A DNA stretch of 60,500 bases, from assembly GCA_017445015.1 (NCBI GenBank), contig JAFSVL010000023.1, positions 1 through 60,500 on the forward strand, written 5' to 3'. Shown in pieces: positions 43,252 through 51,692 of the stretch. The position numbers were made by a program, and so were the translations under genes. Source of the DNA: Bacteroidales bacterium. GTDB taxonomy: Bacteria > Bacteroidota > Bacteroidia > Bacteroidales > UBA932. Numbering within the stretch: position 1 is the first letter of the stretch; every line of letters begins with the position of its first letter. The notes beneath the pieces were generated by a model that was given only the letters and a program-made list of their open reading frames with translations, had not been told where the DNA came from and did not search any database.

Positions 43252-46125
43252 TTAGTCCAGCGAAAGGGTAACGGATACCTTGTGCGTCTCGCCCGGCCTG
43301 AGGGTATAGGCGCGGTCGCGGTAAATCGTCCCGGTCTCCATCGCCACGGCTCCCTCGGGGGCTACGTAGGCCACGAACTTGATGCCTCCCGTAAAGGCGG
43401 CGCTTACCCGGCGTTCTCCGTCCACAAGGGTATATTTCCCTTCACCGCAGTTAAAAACGATGCCCGGCTTTCCGCCCGAAATGAGCTGTACGGGGAAATC
43501 GCCCTCCCAAATGCGGTCGTGGCCTTTTTCGGCCTCGTATTTCCAGAAATATCGGCTGCCCGACAAACCCTCGATGCGGCAGTTCGTCGGATGCGAAACC
43601 CGGAAGAAAGGATGCAGGAGTTCGGTGCAGGAATACGGATGGTCGTCCGTATTGGTAACCCTGAATTCGGCTGTAAGCGTCTCTCCGAGGCGGTATTCCA
43701 TCTCGGCGTGGAACTTGTGCGGCCACACCCGGCGGCTGGATTCACTGTCTTCAAGGACAAATACCGCCTTTTCTTCGGTAAGGGAAGCGAGCGTCCAGTC
43801 AAAGTAGGGGGTAAGACCGTGAATTTCGCATCCCTGACGGCCTTCGTAGATGGCCCAGGGCCAGTAGATGGGAATGCCGGGATTGCCCAGTACCTCGGGT
43901 TTTCCCACAGGCTTCCAACTGCGCATATTGGCACCGCGCAAATCCACGCGCGCCGTGCCGCAGGCATTGGAAAGGACGACCTGGGTCGCGGGCTGCGAAA
44001 CGCTTTCCAGCCAGGCGATGTCCTGCCCGGACAGTTCCAGCAGCGAAGCCAGCCGGTAGGTTCCGCCCCAGGTCATCAGGTGGTCATTGAGGCTGCCCCT
44101 CTTGTTCTCGCCGGTGCGGTACTTGCTCCAGCGCGTCTGGAACCAGGCCTCGTTCTTCGACCCCACGGGGCGTTCCAGCGCGTGCCAGATATTGCGGTTT
44201 TCGTCGGCGAATCCCTGGGTCCCGTTGCGCCACATCAGGGCCGCCACTTCCTTCCACATGTCGTCTCCGTCCACTTCGGAAAGCGTGAACAGTTCCGAAA
44301 TCAGCAGGTTCCCGTAATCGTCGAGGGCGGCGTGCTCCGTGCCGACGATGGTGGCTCCCGCAGGACGCCAGTTATAGACGGAAAGGTCCAGGTCCGGGCC
44401 ATAGACGGGATTCTGGAGATAGACCCAGGACAGGAAATACCATCCCGCCTTGCGGGCGTATTCCAGATATTTATGCTCCCCGGTCATCTTCCACATCTCC
44501 ACGGCGGCCGACAGGAAGGGCTGGATGCCCTCGCGGTCCACGCTGGAGCAGTCCATCGCGCCGCCGTTGCACTCGAAGCGGTCGATGTCCCGCCCATAAT
44601 AATAATGGAAAGCGCGGTCGATGGCTTTCCGGACTTCCGGATCGCGGCCCAGCTTCCAGTAGCGGACCAGCCCCATCAGTACATAACCGCCGCAGTCACC
44701 GGCGGAGTTGATCATCTTTCCCGTAATGAAATCCCATTGCGAACCCAGTCCGCCGTCTCCGGGAAGTACTGCAAGCAGCGCCTTCACGACGCGGGCGGCC
44801 GATTGCGCAAACTCGTCCGAATAGGCTTCGGCATCAATGCCCAGGGCCTGGATTTCCGCCTTATGCTCTCGCAGGAACATCACCGTACGGGCCAGTTCAC
44901 CGATGGACCAGCCCACTTCCGACGCATCGGTAAAGGTCTTTCCCGGAACGGGTTTGCTTCCGCGGCGGAAGAAGCCGCTTTCCTGCTGCCGGACGCGGAT
45001 CCAGCTGCGCAGCACTTCGCATCCGAAGCGCACACCCTCCGCATCCCCGTCTTTGAGGGCATATTCCAGCGTCAGGCGGGCACGCTGGAAACTCTGGGAG
45101 GCGAAGCCGATATTGATTGTTCCCGGCCCGAAGAGGTATTCCCCCGGGGCAAGGCGTTTGGCCTTTTCAATGTCGTCGTTTTTCCAGCGGTTGAGCGTAA
45201 AGTCCTTTTCGTAGTCTTCCAACGTGTATCCTTCCTTGGAACGGGGGATGTTCATATAGCCCATCGTGAACATCTTCTCGTCGTGGCCGCCGCCGAACCA
45301 GGAACCCTCGTCGTTGCGCCGGCGGGTCCAGTCCATGAAGGAGCGGTCCAGGCGGACGGTTTCGTCGATCGTACGCTGGGCCCTGGTTTCATGATCCAGG
45401 AGTTTCCAGGCCACCGGGAATACGGCGGTAAATCCGTAGTTTTCCCATTTCGGGCGTCCCATGCAGGCGTAAGCGGTAACGCGGTAACTTTCGCCGGGTG
45501 CAAGGGTGATATAGTGGTGGTAGGGCCCGGTGAACTTACGTTTGTCCGTATAGGATACGGGGGCCTCGGTCATCGGCCAGTAAATCAGGTGACGGAACGA
45601 ACCGTCGGGTAGCTTTTCCAGGGAACTGGACCCGGTGATGGAATTGAGGTCCGCGTCTGAGGCAAAGAGGCCGAAGGCGCTGCTGCGGTCCTCGCTGATG
45701 CTACAAGCGGGGATGCTGCTCCGGTCGCCCGCAAAAATCCACGGCTGTCCGTCTTTCTCCCAGCCGTTGGGCATGGCGGTGGAGAAGGCGCGGCCGTCGC
45801 TGAGGATGAAGTCCCCGACAAACTCGTTGCCGTTGTAGAGCACGCCGGGAATGAGATAGCGGGAAGCCTTGATGCCCGGTTCGGCGCTCAGGACCAACTT
45901 GAAGGTGCAGGACGCTGAAGACCGGTTGACGGCGGTAAGGTCAATATGCCATACTTTTGTGCCTTTGCCGAAATCCTTGGAAGCGGGAAGGGGAGATATG
46001 TTCAGTTCCGTTTTCAGGCCTTCCGCGGCGGGAAGGGTCTCAGCCTTGAATACCGGTTTTTTTCCGGCTGTCGCCATGCACGATAAAACAAGGGGGAAAA
46101 TAAGGGTAAGCAACGATTTTTTCAT
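43252..46125 (-). CDS. Secreted six-hairpin-type hydrolase fused to a mutarotase-like domain
   Basis: A 957-residue exported protein with a signal peptide ('LIFPLVLSC', a possible lipobox at Cys16). Residues about 25-225 look like an N-terminal beta-sandwich. Residues about 240-700 are rich in paired helices with aromatic and acidic clusters ('GWSIGELARTVMFL', 'DCGGYVLMGLVRYW', 'CNGGAMDCSSVDREGIQPF'), as in (alpha/alpha)6 glycoside hydrolases or lyases. Residues about 718-957 resemble hexose-6-phosphate mutarotase folds ('GIPIYWPWAIYEG', 'VTNTDDHPYSCTELLHPFF'). I do not recognise a numbered GH family. It is the first gene of the catabolic operon and probably releases its sugar. Confidence 0.75.
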   Translation of the reverse strand: MKKSLLTLIFPLVLSCMATAGKKPVFKAETLPAAEGLKTELNISPLPASKDFGKGTKVWHIDLTAVNRSSASCTFKLVLSAEPGIKASRYLIPGVLYNGNEFVGDFILSDGRAFSTAMPNGWEKDGQPWIFAGDRSSIPACSISEDRSSAFGLFASDADLNSITGSSSLEKLPDGSFRHLIYWPMTEAPVSYTDKRKFTGPYHHYITLAPGESYRVTAYACMGRPKWENYGFTAVFPVAWKLLDHETRAQRTIDETVRLDRSFMDWTRRRNDEGSWFGGGHDEKMFTMGYMNIPRSKEGYTLEDYEKDFTLNRWKNDDIEKAKRLAPGEYLFGPGTINIGFASQSFQRARLTLEYALKDGDAEGVRFGCEVLRSWIRVRQQESGFFRRGSKPVPGKTFTDASEVGWSIGELARTVMFLREHKAEIQALGIDAEAYSDEFAQSAARVVKALLAVLPGDGGLGSQWDFITGKMINSAGDCGGYVLMGLVRYWKLGRDPEVRKAIDRAFHYYYGRDIDRFECNGGAMDCSSVDREGIQPFLSAAVEMWKMTGEHKYLEYARKAGWYFLSWVYLQNPVYGPDLDLSVYNWRPAGATIVGTEHAALDDYGNLLISELFTLSEVDGDDMWKEVAALMWRNGTQGFADENRNIWHALERPVGSKNEAWFQTRWSKYRTGENKRGSLNDHLMTWGGTYRLASLLELSGQDIAWLESVSQPATQVVLSNACGTARVDLRGANMRSWKPVGKPEVLGNPGIPIYWPWAIYEGRQGCEIHGLTPYFDWTLASLTEEKAVFVLEDSESSRRVWPHKFHAEMEYRLGETLTAEFRVTNTDDHPYSCTELLHPFFRVSHPTNCRIEGLSGSRYFWKYEAEKGHDRIWEGDFPVQLISGGKPGIVFNCGEGKYTLVDGERRVSAAFTGGIKFVAYVAPEGAVAMETGTIYRDRAYTLRPGETHKVSVTLSLD

Positions 46126-46182
46126 ATCTGCGAAGATACGAATTTTTCTTCCAAGAAGGAACGCATCAAAATCTTATAACAC

Positions 46183-46222
46183 AAAAAAGGTGACGAATAC
46201 GTCGATTGACGTTTCAGCCACC
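46183..46222 (-). terminator. Intrinsic terminator after tRNA-Val
   Basis: On the minus strand GGTGGCTGAAACGTC and GACGTATTCGTCACC form a 15-bp stem with two interior mismatch patches and an AATC loop, followed by six T. Confidence 0.75.
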
Positions 46223-46234
46223 TTATTATCTTTG

Positions 46235-46309
46235 TGGGACCTGGCAGATTCGAACTGCCGACCTCTTGCGTGTGAAGCAAGCGCTCTAAACCGACTGAGC
46301 TAAGGTCCC
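46235..46309 (-). tRNA. tRNA-Val (CAC)
   Basis: The acceptor arms GGGACCT and AGGTCCC pair, with A as discriminator. CTTGC and GCAAG flank the loop TTCACAC, giving anticodon CAC. The T-arm is GGCAGTTCGAATCTGCC. No CCA is encoded. Confidence 0.95.
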
Positions 46310-46326
46310 GTTCCGTTTTGGGATGG

Positions 46327-46372
46327 CAAAGGTATGAATTATTTGTTAATTCACCAAATAATCTTATCTTTG
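46327..46372. promoter_or_regulatory. Interleaved divergent promoters for tRNA-Val and rpmE2
   Basis: Minus strand: TTTG (46358-46355), 20 bp, TACCTTTG (46334-46327) for tRNA-Val. Plus strand: TTTG (46342-46345), 19 bp, TATCTTTG (46365-46372) for the L31 gene. The -33 boxes lie inside the opposing spacer, so the two promoters probably compete. Confidence 0.75.
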
Positions 46373-46398
46373 CACCCGAATTCAAAAAACACATTGCA

Positions 46399-46650
46399 AT
46401 GAAGAAACAAACCCATCCCGAAACCTACCGACTTGTAGCTTTCAAGGATATGTCGGACGAGACCGTCTTCATCACCCGCAGCTGTGCGACCTCCAAGGAT
46501 ACGCTTGTGGTTGACGGTGTTGAATATCCTCTCGTGAAACTTGAAATTTCGAACACGTCTCACCCTTTCTACACCGGCAAGATGAAAATCGTCGATACCG
46601 CCGGCCGTGTTGACCAGTTCTACCAGAGATACAAGTCCAGGAAGAAGTAG
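46399..46650 (+). CDS. rpmE2: Ribosomal protein L31, type B
   Basis: An 83-residue ribosomal protein starting MKKQTHPETYR. 'SCATSKDTLVVDGVEYPLVKLEISNTSHPFYTGK' (seen in parts) matches the type B form, and the paired zinc cysteines of type A L31 are absent. The start is the ATG at 46399, 27 bp after a consensus promoter. The gene converges on namZ with a 4-bp gap. Confidence 0.94.
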   Translation: MKKQTHPETYRLVAFKDMSDETVFITRSCATSKDTLVVDGVEYPLVKLEISNTSHPFYTGKMKIVDTAGRVDQFYQRYKSRKK

Positions 46651-46654
46651 TTCC

Positions 46655-47701
46655 TTATTTAATCCGATAAGGAGCCTCATCGTAGAGCAGAAAGCGGCGT
46701 GCCTTTCGCACCCACTTCTGCTCTTCGCTTTTTATGTGCTCCTCGACGATGTCGGCGCTGATGCTCCCGCGCAGGAACGCCGCCATCACCGGGTCCGCCA
46801 GCCGCGTGTAGAGGGCATCGCCGACGGAGAACTGGGAATAACGTTCGGAAAAGAAGCGCATCAGCGCAAGCGTATGCCCCAGCGACTTGTACTGGACCTC
46901 CGGCGTCAGCAGGATCTGGTATCCGAAGCAGCGCTCGCCGGCGTACAGCCCCTCGGCGGGGACAAAACTGCAAGGCCGCATCAGCACTCCTTCCGGGGCG
47001 GGCGGGGTCACGGAGGACGGTTTCAGGAAAGGGGCCCCGATGTACTCGTACGGCCGTCCGGTCCCCAGCCCGGGATTCAGGCTCGTATCCGTCCACAGAA
47101 CGCCGCCGGTGTACATGATGGCCGAGAAAAGCCCGGGTATGTCGTCGGCCGGGGGAACGGCCCAGCTCATCAGGCTGCGGCCGGAAGCCGAACAGTCCGC
47201 GCTGATGACATGCAGCGGGTATGAGGCGCCGGTCTCATCATAATAGAGCAGGCAGAGTTCACCGAGCGTAAGTCCGTGCCGATGAGCGACTTTCGGAAGA
47301 AATACATCGCTTTCCCCGGCGGGCATCGTGCCTTCTACGGAGCGCCCGAGGGGATTCATCCGGTCCACGATATAGAGCGGGGGCGGGGAAGGCAGGGTAT
47401 TGAGCGCGGACATCAGCCGCATTACATCGCCGGTATAACGGAAATGGCGGGAACCCGTATCCTGGATTTCCACGACCAGCGCGTCCAGCGTGGAGATCTT
47501 GTCCAGATCGAAGTCGATATGTGCCTCGGTGTCCCCTTCCGGAAGCATCAATTCCGCGAGATTCCCCCTCGCCGAAAAAATATCCCAGGTGTACCCCCGC
47601 TGCGCATCCCAGCAGGCGGGGGAGGCGAACACCCCCACCCGGCCGTCGCGGAGGGCCTTGTCCATCTGGTTTTCCAGGGGTGTGGTGCGGAAGGAGAACA
47701 C
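46655..47701 (-). CDS. DUF1343 / NamZ-like exo-beta-N-acetylmuramidase
   Basis: A 348-residue protein of the GH171/DUF1343 family. 'ALVVEIQDTGSRHFRYTGDV', 'YIVDRMNPLGRSVEGTMP', 'VAHRHGLTLGELCLLYYDE' and 'YTGGVLWTDTSLNPGLGT' match the family blocks in order. NamZ enzymes remove terminal MurNAc from muropeptide chains. Most homologues are around 400 residues with a signal peptide. This one lacks a signal peptide and is shorter, so it may act in the cytoplasm on recovered fragments. It follows glmM by 4 bp, consistent with amino-sugar metabolism. Confidence 0.85.
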   Translation of the reverse strand: MFSFRTTPLENQMDKALRDGRVGVFASPACWDAQRGYTWDIFSARGNLAELMLPEGDTEAHIDFDLDKISTLDALVVEIQDTGSRHFRYTGDVMRLMSALNTLPSPPPLYIVDRMNPLGRSVEGTMPAGESDVFLPKVAHRHGLTLGELCLLYYDETGASYPLHVISADCSASGRSLMSWAVPPADDIPGLFSAIMYTGGVLWTDTSLNPGLGTGRPYEYIGAPFLKPSSVTPPAPEGVLMRPCSFVPAEGLYAGERCFGYQILLTPEVQYKSLGHTLALMRFFSERYSQFSVGDALYTRLADPVMAAFLRGSISADIVEEHIKSEEQKWVRKARRFLLYDEAPYRIK

Positions 47702-47705
47702 GTGC

Positions 47706-49127
47706 TCAGGCCGCTTGCATCAGGGATTTCGCAAAGGCGACCACCTCGTTGCCGAGTGCTTCGGCCGCGTCCTGTGTCGGTGCCTCGGCGTAGATGCGGA
47801 TAATCGGTTCCGTATTGGACCGGCGCAGGTGCACCCATTTGCGCTCGGACTCGAAATCGATCTTCACCCCGTCGATGGTGTTGAGTTTTTCATCGGCGTA
47901 ACGCTGCTTCATCGCGTCCAGGATGCGGTCGATCATTGCGCTGTCGCTCAGGTCGATGCGGTTCTTGGCGATAAAATAAGCGGGAAGCGTGCGCTTGTAT
48001 GCGCCGGCGCTGAGGCGCTTGTGCGCGAGTTGGCTGAGGAAGAGGGCCACGCCCACCATCGCGTCGCGCCCGTAGTGGGACGCGGGATAGATGACGCCGC
48101 CGTTGCCCTCGCCGCCAATCAGCGCACCCACCTTGTGCATCAGGGTGGTGACATTCACCTCGCCTACCGCGGAAGCGTGCCAGGTGCCGCCCCATTTTTC
48201 CGTGACGTCGCGGAGGGCCCGGCTGGACGAAAGGTTCGATACGGTATGGATATCCCTGACGCCCTGTGCCACGGCTCTTTCCAACAGGTAGTCGGCCACG
48301 GCGACGAGGGTGTACTCTTCGACGAAGGGCTTGCCGTCTTCGCAGATGAACGCGAGCCTGTCCACGTCCGGGTCCACGCTGATGCCCAGATCCGCCTTTT
48401 CGCGCACCACGGTTTCGCTCAGTGTCACCAGGTTCGCCGGAAGAGGTTCGGGATTGTGTGCGAAATCGCCGGTGGGCTCGCAGTTCAGGCAGACGCATTC
48501 CACGCCCAGCTTTTCCAACAGACGCGGCATGATGATGCCGCCTACGGAATTGATGGCATCCAGCACGACCTTGAAGCCGGCGGCCCGTACGGCGGGTGCA
48601 TCTACCGCTTCCAGCGCAAGTACGGCGTCGATATGTTCGTCCGTAAAATCATGTTCCGTGATATGCCCAAGGTCATCGACGGAGGCGAAATCGAAATCGC
48701 CGCTTTCCGCCTTGGCGAGAATTTCCGCGCCTTGTGCCGCGGTCAGGAATTCGCCCTCTTCGTTCAGCAGTTTCAGGGCGTTCCACTGCCTGGGGTTGTG
48801 GCTGGCGGTCAGGATGATACCGCCGTCCGCGCCGCTGAAGCGCACGGCCAGTTCGGTCGTAGGCGTGCTGGCAAAACCGCATTTCACCACATCCACGCCG
48901 CAGGATATGAGGGTCCCGCAGACAATCTGCTCTACCATCTCTCCGCTCAGGCGGGCATCTTTCCCGACCACCACTTTGTACTTTCCTCCTGAGGCGGGGG
49001 ACTTGCGCTCCTTGAGGCAGGCGCAATAAGCATAGGTAAACTTGACGATATCGATAGGGGTGAGACCCTGGCTTTCGGGGCCGCCGATCGTGCCGCGGAT
49101 GCCCGAGATGGATTTAATGAGTGTCAT
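47706..49127 (-). CDS. glmM: Phosphoglucosamine mutase (GlmM/ManB-type)
   Basis: A 473-residue alpha-D-phosphohexomutase. The phosphoserine loop is 'ILTASHNPRQWNALK' (Ser109), the magnesium loop 'SVDPDVDRLAFICEDG', the sugar loop 'GGEGNGGVIYP', and the phosphate-binding loop 'RRSNTEPIIRIYAEAP' near the end. In Bacteroidota this type serves as GlmM, making glucosamine 1-phosphate for UDP-GlcNAc; a phosphomannomutase role is possible. It is divergent from the PriA-like gene and in one operon with the NamZ-like gene. Confidence 0.9.
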   Translation of the reverse strand: MTLIKSISGIRGTIGGPESQGLTPIDIVKFTYAYCACLKERKSPASGGKYKVVVGKDARLSGEMVEQIVCGTLISCGVDVVKCGFASTPTTELAVRFSGADGGIILTASHNPRQWNALKLLNEEGEFLTAAQGAEILAKAESGDFDFASVDDLGHITEHDFTDEHIDAVLALEAVDAPAVRAAGFKVVLDAINSVGGIIMPRLLEKLGVECVCLNCEPTGDFAHNPEPLPANLVTLSETVVREKADLGISVDPDVDRLAFICEDGKPFVEEYTLVAVADYLLERAVAQGVRDIHTVSNLSSSRALRDVTEKWGGTWHASAVGEVNVTTLMHKVGALIGGEGNGGVIYPASHYGRDAMVGVALFLSQLAHKRLSAGAYKRTLPAYFIAKNRIDLSDSAMIDRILDAMKQRYADEKLNTIDGVKIDFESERKWVHLRRSNTEPIIRIYAEAPTQDAAEALGNEVVAFAKSLMQAA

Positions 49128-49132
49128 AGGCT

Positions 49133-49171
49133 CAAAGATAAATATTTTTTCGCAGAAAGTTCTTAATTTTG
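49133..49171. promoter_or_regulatory. Divergent promoters for glmM and the priA-like gene
   Basis: TATCTTTG on the minus strand (49140-49133) lies 5 bp before the glmM ATG, and TAATTTTG on the plus strand (49164-49171) lies 5 bp before the ATG at 49177. Both messages would be nearly leaderless. Confidence 0.6.
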
Positions 49172-49176
49172 TTGTG

Positions 49177-50805
49177 ATGAATTACTTCCAGGTCATACTG
49201 CCGCTGAAACTTTCCTGGCTGCCGTATTACGCTTCTTCCGAACCGGTTGCCCCGGGGGACCGCGTCAGGCTGCTTTTCTCAGGAAAGGAATACATCGGCG
49301 TGGTGGAATCGCTTGCGGACCGTCCGGAGGTGGACCCGGCGCGGATCCGGCCCATCCTGGGCGTGGAGCCCGCGCTTGAGCCGGTGACTGCGCAGGAACT
49401 GGCCTTCTGGCATTTTTTGGCCGCTTATACCCTCTGTACCCTCGGAGAGGTATATCACTGCGCTTATCCTGCGACGCGCACCGAAGCGGAACTGCGCAAG
49501 GCCCGCAGGCGGGATGCGGCGGGTGCGGACCTGCATCCCCGTCTGGATGCGGCGTCCAAAGACGCGCTGAAAGCGGTGCTGGCGGGATTCGATGAAGGGA
49601 AGCCGGTGCTGCTTCAGGGCGGGAACCGGGAAAAAATCTATGCGGAACTTGTCCGCAGAGGCCTGGACGCCGGAAAAAGTGTCCTCCTGCTCTCTGCCGG
49701 GCGCGAGGCGGAGGCGTGGGAAGGTGCAGCCCTGTGTTATACGGCTGCTTCGAGTGCTTCGGCCCGCCGCAATATCGCCGCTGCCGTACGCGCAGGCGGT
49801 CCGGTCTTCGTCGCGGGCGGTCCTGCGGCCCTTCTTTTGCCCTGGAGTACCCTCGGCTTGATTATCGTCGATGCGGAGGATTCCCCGCTGCATCGGCGGG
49901 AAATGTCTGCGCCGCGCTTCAATGCCCGGGATGCGGCGGTCTGGCTTGCCAGGCAATGCGGGGCTTCCATCCTTCTGGGAAGTGATTTCCCTTCGTTGGA
50001 ATCGGCCCTCAATGCTTCTTCAGGCAAATATGTAAAAGTAGATGCCGCTGCGGCCGCAGCCGCCGTCCCTGAAATTATCGATACGGCTGCAGAACGGGAA
50101 AAATTCGGGATGAACGGCGCGTTTTCGCTGAAATTGCTGGGGCGGATGCGTTCGGCTTTCGAGGCGAAGCAGCGTGTGCTGCTGCTCCTGCCCTGGAAGG
50201 ATACGGACAACATCGAAATCGAAGCGCGTGCGCTCTTTCCCAAGGCGGCGACCCGGCTCACCGTGCTTCCGCTCAGGAAGGCGTCGCGGACCGCCTTGTC
50301 CAAATATGGCCTTGTCGCGCTGCTTTCTACGGAATTCATGCTGAAAGGAGAGGACTTCCGTACGGACGAGAAAGCCTTCCGGCTGCTTTCCGGCCTGTGC
50401 CGCGATGCGGGAGAGCTGCCGCTGCTGATCCAGTGCGCGCAGGCGGAGCATCCGGTGCTGAGGGCGCTGCTTTCTTCTGATGAAGCGGCGGCCCTTCCCG
50501 TGCTGTTGCTGCGTGAGCGTGCCGCCTTTGGACTTCCGCCCTACAGCCGAATCGTGGACGTGGTGCTGAACGACAAGAATGAGAAGCGACTGCGCTGGTT
50601 TCTCGGCGAGCTGGTGTCCCGGCTGGAATCGGCATTAGACAGCCCTGATGTGCGTATCCAGCCCGGCGCATCGCTGATCCGGCTGCTCCTGCCCCGGGAT
50701 TCCGCCCTTGCCTCCCGCAAGCGCCGGATACAAAAAACGCTCGCCGCTTTCTGCGACGAGCGCCGATATGCCGGGCATATTATTTTCGAGGTAGATCCTA
50801 TTTGA
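49177..50805 (+). CDS. PriA-like primosomal protein lacking helicase and zinc motifs
   Basis: A 542-residue protein that aligns by eye with primosomal protein N' but is about 270 residues short. The N-terminal DNA-binding part is recognisable ('VILPLKLSWLPYYASSEPV' to 'LAAYTLCTLGEVY'). The Walker A region GVTGSGKTE is replaced by 'LLQGGNREKIYAELV', the DEEH box by 'LIIVDAEDSPLHRRE', and the eight-cysteine zinc module is absent. Later blocks remain: 'FNARDAAVWLARQCGASILLGSDFPSLES' (in parts), 'LLSTEFMLKGEDF' and 'RAAFGLPPYSRIVDV'. It is probably a helicase-dead replication-restart scaffold, as described for actinobacterial PriA. The frame is intact over its whole length. Confidence 0.82.
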   Translation: MNYFQVILPLKLSWLPYYASSEPVAPGDRVRLLFSGKEYIGVVESLADRPEVDPARIRPILGVEPALEPVTAQELAFWHFLAAYTLCTLGEVYHCAYPATRTEAELRKARRRDAAGADLHPRLDAASKDALKAVLAGFDEGKPVLLQGGNREKIYAELVRRGLDAGKSVLLLSAGREAEAWEGAALCYTAASSASARRNIAAAVRAGGPVFVAGGPAALLLPWSTLGLIIVDAEDSPLHRREMSAPRFNARDAAVWLARQCGASILLGSDFPSLESALNASSGKYVKVDAAAAAAAVPEIIDTAAEREKFGMNGAFSLKLLGRMRSAFEAKQRVLLLLPWKDTDNIEIEARALFPKAATRLTVLPLRKASRTALSKYGLVALLSTEFMLKGEDFRTDEKAFRLLSGLCRDAGELPLLIQCAQAEHPVLRALLSSDEAAALPVLLLRERAAFGLPPYSRIVDVVLNDKNEKRLRWFLGELVSRLESALDSPDVRIQPGASLIRLLLPRDSALASRKRRIQKTLAAFCDERRYAGHIIFEVDPI

Positions 50806-51628
50806 TACTCAGGAAAGGAATGGCTCCGCCGCCGTTGTAGGTGGGGAGTTTGCCGTCCCACTTTTCCACCGCATCCTGCCGGACCAGCAGTTCATTCAGG
50901 GAAGCGGCGACGGTGCGGTTGTAATAAGCCTCGCCGTCCGCCTTGATTTTGAGTGCTTTCGCTTCACCTTCCGCCTGGGCGATGGCGATCTTCGCATTAG
51001 CTTCTGCCTGCTTGATGAGGTTTTCCGCCTTCAGCGCCTCCTGGATGGCCTGGTTCTTGGCCTCGATAGCCTGGGAGAGGGAAGCGGGCGGCGTGATCTG
51101 CGAGGTGAATTCACTGATGATGAATCCTTCGCTGCCTAGCGACTTGTCCAGCATTTCGCGCACTTCCGCCTCGAAGCGGGCGCGGGAGGCCATCAGTTCG
51201 TCGGAGGTGTAATTGTTGGCCGTGATACGGTAAGCGTCGTAAATGCAGGTACGCATGTAACCGGATTCGATATCCCGCAGCGGCCTTCTGTATTTGGCGA
51301 ACACGTCGGTCGCCTTGCTGCGCTCCAGCTGGTAGGCGAGCAGCGGGTCCATGGAGAAGGTGGCCGCATCCCGGGTCGTTACGCTAAAAGGGGAGTAGTC
51401 AACGCGCTGGATATAAACCGGGTAGGTGTAAACTGCGGTGGTAATGGGGTTGAAGAACGTGAAGCCTGTGACGGGTGTCGCCACCAGTTTTCCCTGCTCG
51501 GTCAGGGAGAATTTCTTGAACTTGATGCCCACCTCCGAGTTATCCACGACGGTGCAGCAGGTCAGGGAAAAGACCAGTACGACAAGTAATGCGATTCCCA
51601 ATTTTAAGATGACGGAAGAGATTTTCAT
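50798..51628 (-). CDS. SPFH/Band 7-family membrane protein
   Basis: A 276-residue prohibitin-like protein. One N-terminal transmembrane helix ('LGIALLVVLVFSLTCCTVV', with a possible lipobox Cys) is followed by the SPFH domain (about 30-190) and a coiled coil 'IKQAEANAKIAIAQAEGEAK' typical of prohibitins and HflC/HflK. It probably forms ring-shaped membrane scaffolds and may modulate FtsH-type proteolysis. It converges on the PriA-like gene, overlapping it by 8 bp. Confidence 0.88.
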   Translation of the reverse strand: MKISSVILKLGIALLVVLVFSLTCCTVVDNSEVGIKFKKFSLTEQGKLVATPVTGFTFFNPITTAVYTYPVYIQRVDYSPFSVTTRDAATFSMDPLLAYQLERSKATDVFAKYRRPLRDIESGYMRTCIYDAYRITANNYTSDELMASRARFEAEVREMLDKSLGSEGFIISEFTSQITPPASLSQAIEAKNQAIQEALKAENLIKQAEANAKIAIAQAEGEAKALKIKADGEAYYNRTVAASLNELLVRQDAVEKWDGKLPTYNGGGAIPFLSIK

Positions 51629-51647
51629 GGCATTTTTCGTTTGATAC

Positions 51648-51678
51648 TTGCAAAGTTATTATTTTTACCCTATATTTG
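51648..51678. promoter_or_regulatory. Divergent promoters for tRNA-Glu and the SPFH gene
   Basis: Plus strand: TTG at 51648-51650, 20 bp, TATATTTG at 51671-51678, 14 bp before tRNA-Glu. Minus strand: TAACTTTG at 51658-51651, 22 bp before the SPFH start. Confidence 0.7.
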
Positions 51679-51692
51679 CAATCCCAAAATAC

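Noticed and set aside
46141-46165. Short inverted repeat CTTC-CAA-GAAG upstream of the catabolic operon as an operator
   Set aside because: Only four paired bases per arm; not distinguishable from chance.
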